A DNA stretch of 64,000 bases, taken from contig VFIW01000037.1 in the NCBI GenBank assembly GCA_006386115.1, positions 310,001 through 374,000 on the forward strand. Direction: 5' to 3'. Below, piece by piece: positions 20,968-31,364 of the stretch (its first letter is position 1; each line of letters starts with the position of its first letter). The notes under the pieces were generated by a model that saw nothing but the letters and a program-made list of their open reading frames with translations, was not told the origin of the DNA and searched no databases. The position numbers and the translations under genes are program-made. The stretch is from Globisporangium splendens. Lineage: Eukaryota > Oomycota > Peronosporomycetes > Pythiales > Pythiaceae.

Positions 20968-21244
20968 AGTTAATACCTGTAGCGTGTTTGGACATGGTCT
21001 TTTTTCCTTTTTTTGGTTTTTGTAAAATGCATTCTTGAGGGCATGTAGCGCGGCGTACATTTCTGTGCCTGGGCTACTGCCACCTTGGTTACCTGTTGGT
21101 GTTGCGCCTTTAGTACCTTGAAGGCTCGACCGAGTCCACTTCCATGGTGACTTGAGCCATGATCACCGAAAGAGCTAACCACTCGCTGAGCTCCTCTCCA
21201 CTCTTGAAGGCTGCTTTGAGTTACAAATAAATAAATGCACATAC

Positions 21245-21814
21245 CGTGACACCAAGAGTCTCAACAAGACGTTGATTCGCTAAGCTCACGAAGTTGTTGC
21301 GCATATTGATGCCGTTCCCAACGAGCTTGAACGGCACCAATACTTCATGATCAAGAGCTTGTGCAAGCCTGCGCTTCACATACGCTTGCTGTCCGGAAAT
21401 GAATCGCAACTCGTATTTACCGCTCGACGGACCTTTCTCTCGAAGGAGGACAGCAAAACCATGATGCATCTTCGAGTTGATCGGGCGGGTCGCAATGCGC
21501 TCTTCAATCCTACCCAATATCGCGTGCGTTGTCTCGTGTGCTGTCAAGAGCGAATCGACTTTGCCATCAATGCCGTCGATGAGACGCATGCGTTCGCGAT
21601 GGTGAGTTTGGATTAGAAGCGTGATGTGCTCATTCTTCGCGCGCAGTTGGTCTTGCGCAACGCGCAATTGGTCATCTTTTGCGCGTAGTTGGTCATCCTT
21701 CGTGCGCACCAATTGACTGATATGTTCATCCTTCACACGCAGTTGGTCTTGCGCAACGCGCAATTGTTCACGGAGCAACGCGTTTTCGGCTTGGAGCACG
21801 TCGTCACTTGGCAT
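21245..21814 (-). pseudogene. CC1 coiled-coil gene, M1 copy, exon 1 only
   Basis: Exon 1 (190 codons) starts at ATG 21814. It has a Gln/Lys/Asp coiled coil of repeats like LRVAQDQLRAKDDQ (residues 10-60) and a conserved globular part: HHGFAVLLREKG, then YELRFISGQQAYVKRR, and FKLVGNGINMRNNF. It ends at a GT donor (GTATGT on the minus strand, 21239-21244). LINE copy 1 begins at 21222 within the intron, so exon 2 is absent here. Homologous to CC2, CC3 and CC4. Function unknown. Confidence 0.55.
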
Positions 21815-22115
21815 TTTTGCTTTGTTTCTTCTTGTTGAATGAAGGAAGTCGATGTGAAGGATAACAGAATGAATGTCAATTTGAAAATTTGTATTGGGTG
21901 TGGCAAGTATTTAAAACACTTCATCAGAGTCAGAATCAGAATCAGCATTACCGTCAACATTCGGTATTATCGTAAAAACACTGTACTACTGCCATCACAC
22001 GGTACAATCATCACGACACAGTTCAACATTTCCAAAATTAACTGATAGTTATTTTGAGTTGTATTTATTATTTGAATATAATATACAAAGTGAATCGAAC
22101 TTGAACGACATCTTT

Positions 22116-22228
22116 GCCCGGAGATACCTTCTCCGAGATTGTCAGGCGGTCTAAGTTCACTCAGAGTATCGGCCCGAATCAAAAAACAGAAGGCCATCTC
22201 TGAGTTGTTTGGTGCTATGGTATCTCAT
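22116..22228 (+). ncRNA. Fanzor-tail-like conserved element, M1 copy
   Basis: In the Fanzor sense (plus here) it starts GCCCGGAGATACCTTCTCCG, whose CGGAGA/TCTCCG arms form a 6-bp stem with loop TACC-type. It ends GGTATCTCAT. It also reads CPEIPSPRLSG then IKKQKAISE, matching the Fanzor C-tail, yet no nuclease gene lies upstream. It is therefore an orphan element end or scaffold, or the relic of a lost Fanzor. Confidence 0.45.
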
Positions 22229-22604
22229 GGCAACTTGTAAGATCATTTGAGATGAGGTGAGGTGAGGGATCAACCAGCACCGAAGCATCAAGAAACACAA
22301 AACAAACAGAAAAAAAAGACTGACCAGCACATATTTGCCTTCTCGAGGCTGCGGACCTGAGGGTATCTCGCGCCGAGCAATGAGAGTCCTCAGTAGTTTT
22401 TCAGCCTGGCTCGAGTATATGAGATCCGTTGTTAGCAGGGTTTTTTCTCGCGCTTTTCTCGCGCTAACATCACTCAAAATGAATTCATTCGACCGAATCT
22501 CCCAACGACAAGCAACCATCCGATCTTTGTAGCGAGAATGCAGTAGGCAAGGAGTTGAGCATCTGTGCATTTTTCACTTACCAAAATAATATACGTGTTT
22601 GCAT
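22229..22604 (-). other. Unassigned small ORF region between CC1 and CC2
   Basis: The minus strand has an open frame (22157-22570) with KTLLTTDLIYSSQAEKLLRT and then a hydrophobic run that looks like translated intron (a GT donor follows GKYVL). The M2 and M3 copies differ in length upstream because of 1-bp and 12-bp changes. It could be an exon fragment of another family member. I cannot name it. Confidence 0.25.
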
Positions 22605-23758
22605 CTATATCTCTATGTCTGACTCTTCTTCGTCATCATCTCGGATCAGATCGACGAACTCGTCATCGATTCTCTCTTCAAGTACGAGGCGAGACCAGTC
22701 GTTCGCAGCGAGGAGAGGTGAGAGCTCGTTGAACGCATGGATGGCTTCGTCGATGAACCCGCGGAACTCGTCGTAGCTAATGTTTGTTCCCGGTCGCCAT
22801 GTCCACCAGATTGCTGTGCAGTGGGGGCGCAGATCGCGGCTCTACGTCGTTTCTATACCTTAGATTAATACCGCAACTGTAGCATACATCAAATAAAGCA
22901 AACACTTACCAGAGGACGATACTCGGGGTCCAGAGAGTCCTTGATGCGCTGATTTGTGTGTGTTTTTACGTACTGGCGCAAATCGATCCCGTTACCAGAC
23001 TTGCAAAGGCGAAGCGGGTGCCCACCATCCAATATCAGCTCGGTGCGTTGCTCAACACAGTATTGCTTCTGGCCCGACGTGCACCTGATGCTCTTGGACT
23101 GCTGTTCGCTGTCAAATTCTGTCAAGAGGTAGTAGTGCTCGAGAGGTCGGCTCGGCGCAGTCGTCCCTTTCTCTCTCTTTGCTACGCGCTGCAAATCGGT
23201 CAGTCGGTTACTGATCTGAGCGTTCGCGCCAAGCACACGGTCGATGCGTCCACAGATGTCGCGCCGGTGCTCGCGATTGAGCTGTACGAGCGCATTGCGA
23301 AGCGATTCGTGGTGTGCGTCGTTGACGCGTGCGAGCTCTTCGCGGTGCTCGCGATTGAGTCGAGCGAGCTCTTCGTGGTGTGCGTCGTTGACGCGTGCGA
23401 GCGCTTCGTGGTGTGCGTCGTTGACGCGTGCGAGCTCTTCGCGGTGCTCGCGATTGAGTCGAGCGAGCTCTTCGTGTGCGTCTTTGAGTTGTGCGAGCGC
23501 TTCGTGGTGTGCGTCGCTTAGGCGTGCGAGCTCTTCGCGGTGCTCGCGATTGAGTCGAGCGAGCTCTTCGTGTGCGTCTTTGAGTTGTGCGAGCGCTTCG
23601 TGGTGTGCGTCGCTTAGGCGTACGAGATCCGCCTCAAGGCGCGTGCGGGCTTCGCGCTCACGGTCGAGATCCGCCTCAAGGCGCGTCCGGAGGTCATGTT
23701 CGTGCTCGAGGTCGCGCAGGGCGTTGTCAAGTCGGTGCTGTAGGGCAACGAGCGCCAT
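22605..23758 (-). CDS. CC2 coiled-coil gene, M1 copy (two exons)
   Basis: Inferred model: exon 1 is 22910-23758, a 68-nt GT-AG intron is 22842-22909, and exon 2 is 22605-22841. Exon 1 encodes a long coiled coil of 11-residue (hendecad) units such as ELARLNREHRE and ALAQLKDAHEE, about 12 of them. The conserved part follows: YYLLTEFD, IRCTSGQKQYC and LCKSGNGIDLRQY. Exon 2 gives IWWTWRPGTNISYDEFRGF and an acidic end (RDDDEEESDIEI). I chose the acceptor that opens the full 79-codon exon; CC4 exon 2 has the same length. M1 has two more repeat units (66 bp) than M2 and M3. Function unknown. Confidence 0.5.
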
Positions 23759-23956
23759 GATGGTCTCTTCACTTTCAAAATTGCAAACTGTGTGTGCAGA
23801 GAGACTCAGGCACCAGTACAAAATGCATTGGCTGAATGCATCTGAGTCTGAGGAAACACAGTTTAAAACACTTGCAGTTGCCAAACTCAAACCAAACGAT
23901 TCTTTGCGCGCGCATTCATCAACTTCATCAACTTCATCCACAAGTAGGCAAGCAAC

Positions 23957-24165
23957 ATGCAGAGCAGCAGCGAAGCGAGTGAGAACGAGTTCCTGAAGAA
24001 GCACATCACTGAACTAGAAGCACAGGTCTCGAGACTGACTCTCAGACACACTACTCCGAGCGCATGCAGCTTCATGACGAACGCGGGAGACTGATTCAGG
24101 TGCACCACGCTGAACGCGCCGCTATGAGGACAACTTCCCAATTGAAGCGCTCAAGACATGTTTAA
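23957..24165 (+). pseudogene. CC5 coiled-coil fragment, M1 copy
   Basis: ATG 23957 opens MQSSSEASENEFLKKHITEL and EAQVSRLTLR. A one-base shift near 24045 leads into THYSERMQLHDERGRLIQ and on to a stop at 24165. Its N-terminal coiled coil resembles CC1 and CC2, but no globular part follows. It diverges from CC2 across a 198-bp gap that may hold a shared promoter. Confidence 0.4.
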
Positions 24166-24645
24166 TGAGTTGTTTATTAGTTTGATAGCGTGTTTTCGTT
24201 CAGGTCTCCACCACAATTCAAAGTTGGGTGACGCCGCCAACGAATCCGAAAATGACATGAGGTCAGTTGCCATTTATCAACCCCCCCCTATTGCTTTTTC
24301 GACACCCCACAGGGTCAAAACAGGACATATGCACTGTGTTATGGAAATTCCTCTCTGCCTTATCTGCCAAAAAGATCCATCTCTTCTTGGCTGTTCGCAT
24401 TCGATAGAATGAGTATGTTGCTGTCCTTCTCTCTGAAAGTGAATAGAGTGAGAGGTCGAATGCGGCAGCGTCCTTTCTCTTGCTACTGTGATGGATTTAG
24501 GCCAATAGAAACGCTGGGATTCATCACAGATGAACTTGCACCCAATCAGTGCACCGCACATTGTCAAGTTTCGTCTCACCCAAACATTTGACGACTGAAT
24601 GCTGTCGTCTTTCGTCTCACTCAGGAAGTTGACAACTGGAAGAGA
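24166..24645. other. Upstream region of the SET gene, no gene recognised
   Basis: Short open frames on both strands have no recognisable content. The long minus-strand frame (24277-24915) is the complement of the SET gene. Probably promoter and leader. Same sequence in M2 and M3. Confidence 0.35.
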
Positions 24646-25317
24646 ATGGCTGTACTTGTTTTCACTACCGACAACAAGTACGTCTGCCCACAAGAGGGGT
24701 GCTCCATTGCGTACGACAAGCTGAACAGTCTCCGTCAGCACTGCAAACGCCATCATGGCGCGACAGTCACGCTGCGTGCTCAAAAGACTTGCATTGAAGA
24801 GAAACGACGCAGGCAACGCGAATACACCGCTAGGTATCGTGAGAAGAAGAATGCTGCGAGGCGTCCGGTGAAGAAGCATTACAGCTACACAGGCGTGGAT
24901 GATGCGAATGAGCACGGGGTATTTGGGTGCCGATCTCCTCTTCTAGCTTATCGTCAGTCCAACATTGAGGGTGCTGGTAATGGCGTATTCGCTCTCCAAG
25001 ACTTCCAACCTGGCGATATCGTAACATGGTATTCGGGTGAGAAGACCGCGTCAATTCCAGACGACCCGTCATATGCAATTGATGTTCGCTCTGGATTTCT
25101 CGATGGGATTCGGTCTCCAAAACAAGGAGAAGGACTTGCGAGCTTTGTCAACAGGGAAGAGAGAACCAAACCAAAATGCCGCAAGAACTGTACAATCATC
25201 AAGTGTCCAGGAGAGAAGCACTCTCTATATCTGGAGGTAACAAAACCTATCAAAGCAGGTGGAGAACTGTACACTACGTACAGTCGTGGATATAGGATTT
25301 ACAACAAGTCCCAGTAA
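24646..25317 (+). CDS. C2H2 zinc-finger/SET-domain protein, M1 copy
   Basis: 223 residues. Residues 12-37 form a C2H2 finger (YVCPQEGCSIAYDKLNSLRQ, then HCKRHH). Residues 50-80 are a very basic helix (EKRRRQREYTARYREKKN). Residues about 95-218 read as a compact SET domain: IEGAGNGVFAL, FQPGDIVTWYSGE, a degenerate core (SFVNREERTKPKC in place of NHSC) and GGELYTTYSRGYR. SET proteins methylate lysines, usually of histones, and the finger may provide DNA targeting. The loss of the NHSC motif leaves catalysis doubtful. Single-exon and intact in all three copies; M3 differs by one Lys-to-Arg change. Confidence 0.7.
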   Translation: MAVLVFTTDNKYVCPQEGCSIAYDKLNSLRQHCKRHHGATVTLRAQKTCIEEKRRRQREYTARYREKKNAARRPVKKHYSYTGVDDANEHGVFGCRSPLLAYRQSNIEGAGNGVFALQDFQPGDIVTWYSGEKTASIPDDPSYAIDVRSGFLDGIRSPKQGEGLASFVNREERTKPKCRKNCTIIKCPGEKHSLYLEVTKPIKAGGELYTTYSRGYRIYNKSQ

Positions 25318-25848
25318 CAACAGCATATATACAAATCAAGAGACTTCAGAGACAACTGTTTGCGATTCTTTTCTTCACTATATACATTTGACTCTGTGGT
25401 AATGATTGCCTAGCCTCGAACGCGTGATCAGGCGCATGCTTCGATCTTCCACGTCCTAGGTACACAAACCACGTGACGCGCCACCTCTGCCTATCAACGG
25501 TTTTTCAAGTTCATCTCATTTCGATCAATCAAGACCCGCGTATTGTATGATTGTCCAAGTGTCGTCCTCCAAGATCAAGAAATATCCCACAGGACGATAA
25601 GACCCAACGAAAATTTGTATTGCAACGGCATATCATTCGTGCCAGGAACGCGTGACGTCTAAACTCGGCCACATTACGCTTTCGACAGTGCAGTAAACAC
25701 CCCACCGAAAAGACCACACAAGTGCAAGCTCCCTGCTTGCTTGCTTCCTCTCTGCCTTGCTCGTTCAAGACTCTTCCTCGGTTATCACCTCGATAAACAA
25801 TCACTGACGATGGGACAATAATCGACCACAGAAAACACAACATTTGCC
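25318..25848. other. Spacer after SET gene, no gene recognised
   Basis: No supported coding. M3 stops matching at about 25345. The segment is repeated in M2 (29275-29805). Confidence 0.4.
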
Positions 25849-26625
25849 AGCTCACTCCGTGCCGATGCTCTTCAAGCAGAGCTGGCGAAACTCAGGGCAG
25901 AACTGTCTCCTAGCGCATCGAAGATCTGTCGGTATTACAACGAGAAAGGACGGCGCAAACATGGAGATGCCTGTAAGCGGATCCATTTTGATGACCCGGA
26001 GGTGCTGAAGGAAAAACTAAAGGCAAAGGATAAAAGAGTCGAAGCCATGAAATGATTCAGCAAACGTTGCAGTGAAATGAAATCCGATGTCGAGAAAGTG
26101 GGGACTGAAGGAACAGTTGAAGAAGAGGCACCAGGTGTTTGTATTGGATTGCTCGGGGTCCATGTCAGGTTCGACGTGGGACATGTTGATGGCCGCGTGG
26201 CACTAGTACTTGTCCAATCGCTTCGCTCCAGGCGCCTCGCTCGACTTGGTATCGGTCGTGACGTTTGACAGTGGCGCAAGCATTGAATATGAAATCCAGA
26301 ATACCATGGACAGGGGAAACGCATCGCTTTGGTTTTGCGGAGGGGGGGGGGCACGTGGTACAGCGCTGGTCTGAATGCTGCCAACGGAGTGCTCTCGCGT
26401 AACGATTTCAAGACATACAGACCCATTGTGGTGTTTTTCTCGGGTGGACAGCCCGAAGATCAGGGTCCCGGCGAACAGTTGACCATTTCTCTGCGACAGA
26501 GTTGCGGCGAATCTGGGCGTGAGGCGTTTGCTGTGGGGTTTGGCAGCATCAATCTTCAGGTGCTGCAACGCGTTGCCAAGATGCTGGGCGGCACGTACCA
26601 CCATGCCTTGACATGCACGCAATGA
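25849..26625 (+). pseudogene. Cys/His motif + vWA-domain protein relic, M1 copy
   Basis: A frame open from about 25849 (no ATG; perhaps an exon after an AG) reads ADALQAELAKLRAEL, then CRYYNEKGRRKHGDACKRIH, a CCCH-like finger lacking one Cys. It stops at TGA 26053. A second frame reads HQVFVLDCSGSMSG, the DxSxS metal site (MIDAS) of a von Willebrand A domain. It meets TAG at 26199-26201 after MAAWH, resumes with YLSNRFAPGASLDLVSVVTF, shifts at a G10 run (26342-26351) and ends THHALTCTQ-like near 26625. The vWA fold mediates protein binding. The copy is dead by several lesions, and the TAG is shared with M2. Confidence 0.6.
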
Positions 26626-26819
26626 AGACGACCTTTCACTCGATTTCCACCTTGCGCTCTTCAACGTCTGTGCGAAAAACTAAAAATGTTGCCTGGCTGG
26701 GGGTGTCTAGTTATCGCCATGACGACTCTACAGACCACTTAGCATCGGGTTTATCTCGAATCGAAGAGACCGAGGACAGCATCGATTCTTTGTCCACTCT
26801 TCATGTTTCCGCGCCATAA
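26613..26819 (+). other. Unassigned ORF after the vWA relic, M1 copy
   Basis: 68 codons, Ser/Thr-rich, ending SIDSLSTLHVSAP. It may be a C-terminal piece of the vWA gene in another frame. The same ORF in M2 (28307-28513) differs by three residues. Confidence 0.25.
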
Positions 26820-27029
26820 ACGGTCGTGTACTGTTTAGGAAACCCTAAACCATAGAGAAGGTGTCCAGATTGAGAATAATTACTAGCGTCCAAAACTCCA
26901 CACCCACGTTCTCCAACTGGACCACATCACTTGAAGGCAGACCAAATATAGTAGTGTGGTACACACCAAACCAGGAGTTTCCTAAACTAAACACAAGAAA
27001 CAAAACCGCCATTCAGAATTTTGAACGCC

Positions 27030-27926
27030 ATGGCCACCATGGACACGCTTCGATCGCTGGAGCACGAAATTCTTCACAATGAGGACCTTCGTAGTCGTGA
27101 GGTGTTCTTAGCCGCGCTTCGCTCTCTCCAGCATGAGCAGCAGCGCGCACAGACTGCGGAGAACGCCCTCGCGCAGGAACGCCAACGTGCCAGTGCTGCT
27201 GAAGAGCGTGCCAGTGCTGCTGATGCGCGCGGAGACCGCATGGAGACCACTGACAGAGATTAGAGACGAACTCCGTCAAGTGCACAGCTATGCACGCAGG
27301 ACACACAACACGCTCACGGCCGCTGTGGACAAGTCATCCCAGCTCTTCAATGCACTCTCACACAGCCATCCCAAATCAATCGTCAATCAACGCGAGCAAA
27401 AACTCCAGCCAGGGATTGCAGTGCTTGATGTGTCCGCGTGTCCTAAGCAGCGCCGCATTTACGGCAGTGAAAGACCACGTCTGTACAAGATGATCGAGGG
27501 ACAGCGAGACAAGCATGTGAATCCTACAATCAAAGAGCTGGAAAAAGAAGGAGGCTTCGTTGTCCGAAGTTGGCAGTACTACCCGAATGGCATCACACAC
27601 CGCGACAACCTCAAGCGCAACCTGGACGATTGGCTTCAAGAGCAGGTATGACCATGGTTTGTGACGTGAAATGCTACGCTTGAACTAACAGACACGTTCT
27701 CCTCTCTCGTCAAGCCCAGTGCGGAGCCCGCGCAAAAGAAGTCGCGTCGTTCATCAAAATCGCTGTGTACGGGTTCAATCCCGACTGCGGTTTCGATGCG
27801 GAGAGATTCTTAGGTTACTTCGACATGATCGTTGATGAAGCGGTGCGTATGCCTGTGGAGTATGGCCGAGAGGCGTATCCAATTGAGGCCGTACCGGTAG
27901 CTCGCTTTCTTGTCGAAGCACAATAG
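27030..27926 (+). pseudogene. CC3 coiled-coil gene at the M1/M2 centre (one frameshift)
   Basis: ATG 27030 opens a coiled coil (LRSLQHEQQRAQTAENALAQ, then ERASAADARG). The frame shifts by one base near 27250 and continues with LRQVHSYARRTHNT. A conserved part follows (YYPNGITHRDNLKRNL, aligning with the GNGI-x-LR-x-N of CC1, CC2 and CC4). The inferred intron is 27646-27719 (74 nt). Exon 2 (27720-27926) reads FIKIAVYGFNPDCGF, then YFDMIVDEAV. It is the only copy, lying between the two inverted modules. One frameshift may be real or a base-calling error. Confidence 0.45.
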
Positions 27927-27951
27927 TAGAGGTATCGTTACTCTTTGGTCC

Positions 27952-28040
27952 TGATACCAAGTCCATGAGTACACCCGTCGGTCCGCGCGCGATCTTGATA
28001 CCAAGTATATGAGTATACCCGTTGGTCGCTCTTGCAATCT
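27952..28040 (+). repeat. 44-bp tandem pair
   Basis: Two imperfect units, each starting TGATACCAAGT (27952 and 27996), with differences that are mostly C/T. No coding role seen. Confidence 0.55.
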
Positions 28041-28279
28041 TTATCTGACCAACAACTCCCCAAATCCAGAATATAATCAGAAACGAGAAAATACTAGGCT
28101 GATGCATCTGAACTGATGAGCAAGCATCGAAGGTTCGACAATGGACAACTCCGGAAGACGGACGAGAGCACGAAACATTGTCGAAGAGTGTTCCAGTTCT
28201 AGTGAGGTAGCCCGTTGTGATGCTACTTTCTTCTTTCCAGGTTGACTGGTGCTGAAGGGTCTTTTTCGTCTCTAGAATT
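28041..28279. other. Right part of the M1/M2 centre, nothing recognised
   Basis: Follows CC3. No supported gene, RNA or repeat. The inverted repeat restarts at about 28280. Confidence 0.4.
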
Positions 28280-28306
28280 TAGGGATCCTAAACAATACAC
28301 GACCGT

Positions 28307-28513
28307 TTATGGCGCGGAAACATGAAGAGTGGACAAAGAATCGATGCTGTCCTCGGTCTCTTCGATTCGAGATAAACCCGATGCTAAGTGGTCTGTAGAG
28401 TCGTCATGGCGATAACTAGACACCCCCAGCCAGGCAACATTTTTAGTTTTTCGCACAGACGTTGAAGAGTGCAAGGTGGAAATCGATTGAAAGGTCGTCT
28501 TCATTCCGTGCAT
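28307..28513 (-). other. Unassigned ORF after the vWA relic, M2 copy
   Basis: Mirror of 26613-26819, open throughout. Confidence 0.25.
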
Positions 28514-29274
28514 GTCAAGGCATGGTGGTACGTGCCGCCCAGCATCTCGGCAACGCGTTGCAGCACCTGAAGATTGATGCTGCCAAACCCCACAGCAAAC
28601 GCCTCACGCCCAGATTCGCCGCAACTCTGTCGCAGAGAAATGGTCAACTGTTCGCCGGGACCCTGATCTTCGGGCTGTCCACCCGAGAAAAACACACAAT
28701 GGGTCTGTATGTCTTGAAATCGTTACGCGAGAGCACTCCGTTGGCAGCATTCAGACCAGCGCTGTACCACGTGCCCCCCCCTCCGCAAAACCAAAGCGAT
28801 GCGTTTCCCCTGTCCATGGTATTCTGGATTTCATATTCAATGCTTGCGCCACTGTCAAACGTCACGACCGATACCAAGTCGAGCGAGGCGCCTGGAGCGA
28901 AGCGATTGGACAAGTACTAGTGCCACGCGGCCATCAACATGTCCCACGTCGAACCTGACATGGACCCCGAGCAATCCAATACAAACACCTGGTGCCTCTT
29001 CTTCAACTGTTCCTTCAGTCCCCACTTTCTCGACATCGGATTTCATTTCACTGCAACGTTTGCTGAATCATTTCATGGCTTCGACTCTTTTATCCTTTGC
29101 CTTTAGTTTTTCCTTCAGCACCTCCGGGTCATCAAAATGGATCCGCTTACAGGCATCTCCATGTTTGCGCCGTCCTTTCTCGTTGTAATACCGACAGATC
29201 TTCGATGCGCTAGGAGACAGTTCTGCCCTGAGTTTCGCCAGCTCTGCTTGAAGAGCATCGGCACGGAGTGAGCT
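28501..29274 (-). pseudogene. Cys/His motif + vWA-domain protein relic, M2 copy
   Basis: Same MIDAS motif and same TAG as M1. Its G run is 8 long instead of 10, which keeps the vWA frame open across it. A different 1-bp loss (GTGTGTTT against GTGGTGTTT) then breaks it near 28695. Two copies with different second lesions show that decay continued after duplication, unless these are homopolymer errors. Confidence 0.6.
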
Positions 29275-29805
29275 GGCAAATGTTGTGTTTTCTGTGGTCG
29301 ATTATTGTCCCATCGTCAGTGATTGTTTATCGAGGTGATAACCGAGGAAGAGTCTTGAACGAGCAAGGCAGAGAGGAAGCAAGCAAGCAGGGAGCTTGCA
29401 CTTGTGTGGTCTTTTCGGTGGGGTGTTTACTGCACTGTCGAAAGCGTAATGTGGCCGAGTTTAGACGTCACGCGTTCCTGGCACGAATGATATGCCGTTG
29501 CAATACAAATTTTCGTTGGGTCTTATCGTCCTGTGGGATATTTCTTGATCTTGGAGGACGACACTTGGACAATCATACAATACGCGGGTCTTGATTGATC
29601 GAAATGAGATGAACTTGAAAAACCGTTGATAGGCAGAGGTGGCGCGTCACGTGGTTTGTGTACCTAGGACGTGGAAGATCGAAGCATGCGCCTGATCACG
29701 CGTTCGAGGCTAGGCAATCATTACCACAGAGTCAAATGTATATAGTGAAGAAAAGAATCGCAAACAGTTGTCTCTGAAGTCTCTTGATTTGTATATATGC
29801 TGTTG

Positions 29806-30477
29806 TTACTGGGACTTGTTGTAAATCCTATATCCACGACTGTACGTAGTGTACAGTTCTCCACCTGCTTTGATAGGTTTTGTTACCTCCAGATATAGAG
29901 AGTGCTTCTCTCCTGGACACTTGATGATTGTACAGTTCTTGCGGCATTTTGGTTTGGTTCTCTCTTCCCTGTTGACAAAGCTCGCAAGTCCTTCTCCTTG
30001 TTTTGGAGACCGAATCCCATCGAGAAATCCAGAGCGAACATCAATTGCATATGACGGGTCGTCTGGAATTGACGCGGTCTTCTCACCCGAATACCATGTT
30101 ACGATATCGCCAGGTTGGAAGTCTTGGAGAGCGAATACGCCATTACCAGCACCCTCAATGTTGGACTGACGATAAGCTAGAAGAGGAGATCGGCACCCAA
30201 ATACCCCGTGCTCATTCGCATCATCCACGCCTGTGTAGCTGTAATGCTTCTTCACCGGACGCCTCGCAGCATTCTTCTTCTCACGATACCTAGCGGTGTA
30301 TTCGCGTTGCCTGCGTCGTTTCTCTTCAATGCAAGTCTTTTGAGCACGCAGCGTGACTGTCGCGCCATGATGGCGTTTGCAGTGCTGACGGAGACTGTTC
30401 AGCTTGTCGTACGCAATGGAGCACCCCTCTTGTGGGCAGACGTACTTGTTGTCGGTAGTGAAAACAAGTACAGCCAT
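29806..30477 (-). CDS. C2H2 zinc-finger/SET-domain protein, M2 copy
   Basis: Protein identical to the M1 copy (24646-25317), and intact. See that entry for the domains. Confidence 0.7.
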   Translation of the reverse strand: MAVLVFTTDNKYVCPQEGCSIAYDKLNSLRQHCKRHHGATVTLRAQKTCIEEKRRRQREYTARYREKKNAARRPVKKHYSYTGVDDANEHGVFGCRSPLLAYRQSNIEGAGNGVFALQDFQPGDIVTWYSGEKTASIPDDPSYAIDVRSGFLDGIRSPKQGEGLASFVNREERTKPKCRKNCTIIKCPGEKHSLYLEVTKPIKAGGELYTTYSRGYRIYNKSQ

Positions 30478-30957
30478 TCTCTTCCAGTTGTCAACTTCCT
30501 GAGTGAGACGAAAGACGACAGCATTCAGTCGTCAAATGTTTGGGTGAGACGAAACTTGACAATGTGCGGTGCACTGATTGGGTGCAAGTTCATCTGTGAT
30601 GAATCCCAGCGTTTCTATTGGCCTAAATCCATCACAGTAGCAAGAGAAAGGACGCTGCCGCATTCGACCTCTCACTCTATTCACTTTCAGAGAGAAGGAC
30701 AGCAACATACTCATTCTATCGAATGCGAACAGCCAAGAAGAGATGGATCTTTTTGGCAGATAAGGCAGAGAGGAATTTCCATAACACAGTGCATATGTCC
30801 TGTTTTGACCCTGTGGGGTGTCGAAAAAGCAATAGGGGGGGGTTGATAAATGGCAACTGACCTCATGTCATTTTCGGATTCGTTGGCGGCGTCACCCAAC
30901 TTTGAATTGTGGTGGAGACCTGAACGAAAACACGCTATCAAACTAATAAACAACTCA

Positions 30958-31166
30958 TTAAACATGTCTTGAGCGCTTCAATTGGGAAGTTGTCCTCATA
31001 GCGGCGCGTTCAGCGTGGTGCACCTGAATCAGTCTCCCGCGTTCGTCATGAAGCTGCATGCGCTCGGAGTAGTGTGTCTGAGAGTCAGTCTCGAGACCTG
31101 TGCTTCTAGTTCAGTGATGTGCTTCTTCAGGAACTCGTTCTCACTCGCTTCGCTGCTGCTCTGCAT
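30958..31166 (-). pseudogene. CC5 coiled-coil fragment, M2 copy
   Basis: Mirror of 23957-24165 with the same internal frameshift. Confidence 0.4.
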
Positions 31167-31364
31167 GTTGCTTGCCTACTTGTGGATGAAGTTGATGAAG
31201 TTGATGAATGCGCGCGCAAAGAATCGTTTGGTTTGAGTTTGGCAACTGCAAGTGTTTTAAACTGTGTTTCCTCAGACTCAGATGCATTCAGCCAATGCAT
31301 TTTGTACTGGTGCCTGAGTCTCTCTGCACACACAGTTTGCAATTTTGAAAGTGAAGAGACCATC

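Larger units (their letters stand above)
15984..21222 (-). mobile_element. LINE copy 1 (APE, RT, RNase H), module M1
   Basis: A minus-strand non-LTR retrotransposon and the longest copy in the window. Its 3' end is a (TC)n tract (15984-16001 on plus as GA repeats). Its 5' end stops at 21222 inside the intron of CC1. It carries endonuclease, reverse transcriptase, a zinc-knuckle-like Cys/His region and RNase H in one original ORF, now broken by a nonsense codon and two 1-bp losses. No target duplication is visible: the left flank is the Fanzor promoter region and the right flank is CC1. At least one junction is therefore not a simple insertion. Confidence 0.85.
21223..26847. repeat. Inverted-repeat arm M1 (pairs with 28280-33830)
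   Basis: About 5.6 kb that is almost base-identical, in reverse, to 28280-33830, around a 1.43-kb centre. Differences seen include the CC2 repeat number, a G10 versus G8 run in the vWA gene, and scattered single bases. The 4.1-kb part up to about 25345 is present a third time at 42590-46687 in the same orientation as here. Confidence 0.9.

Noticed and set aside
23240..23660. Regular 33-bp repeats resembling a CRISPR array
   Set aside because: Contiguous coding repeats with no unique spacers; they encode hendecads of CC2.
24277..24915. 212-codon minus-strand ORF opposite the SET gene
   Set aside because: It overlaps an intact finger-SET gene and shows only hydrophobic low-information sequence. 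A shadow frame, though open in all three copies because they are recent duplicates.
28100..28150. CTGATGAG...CGAAGG as a hammerhead ribozyme
   Set aside because: The core GAAA and a stem II are missing; only the CTGATGA heptamer matches.
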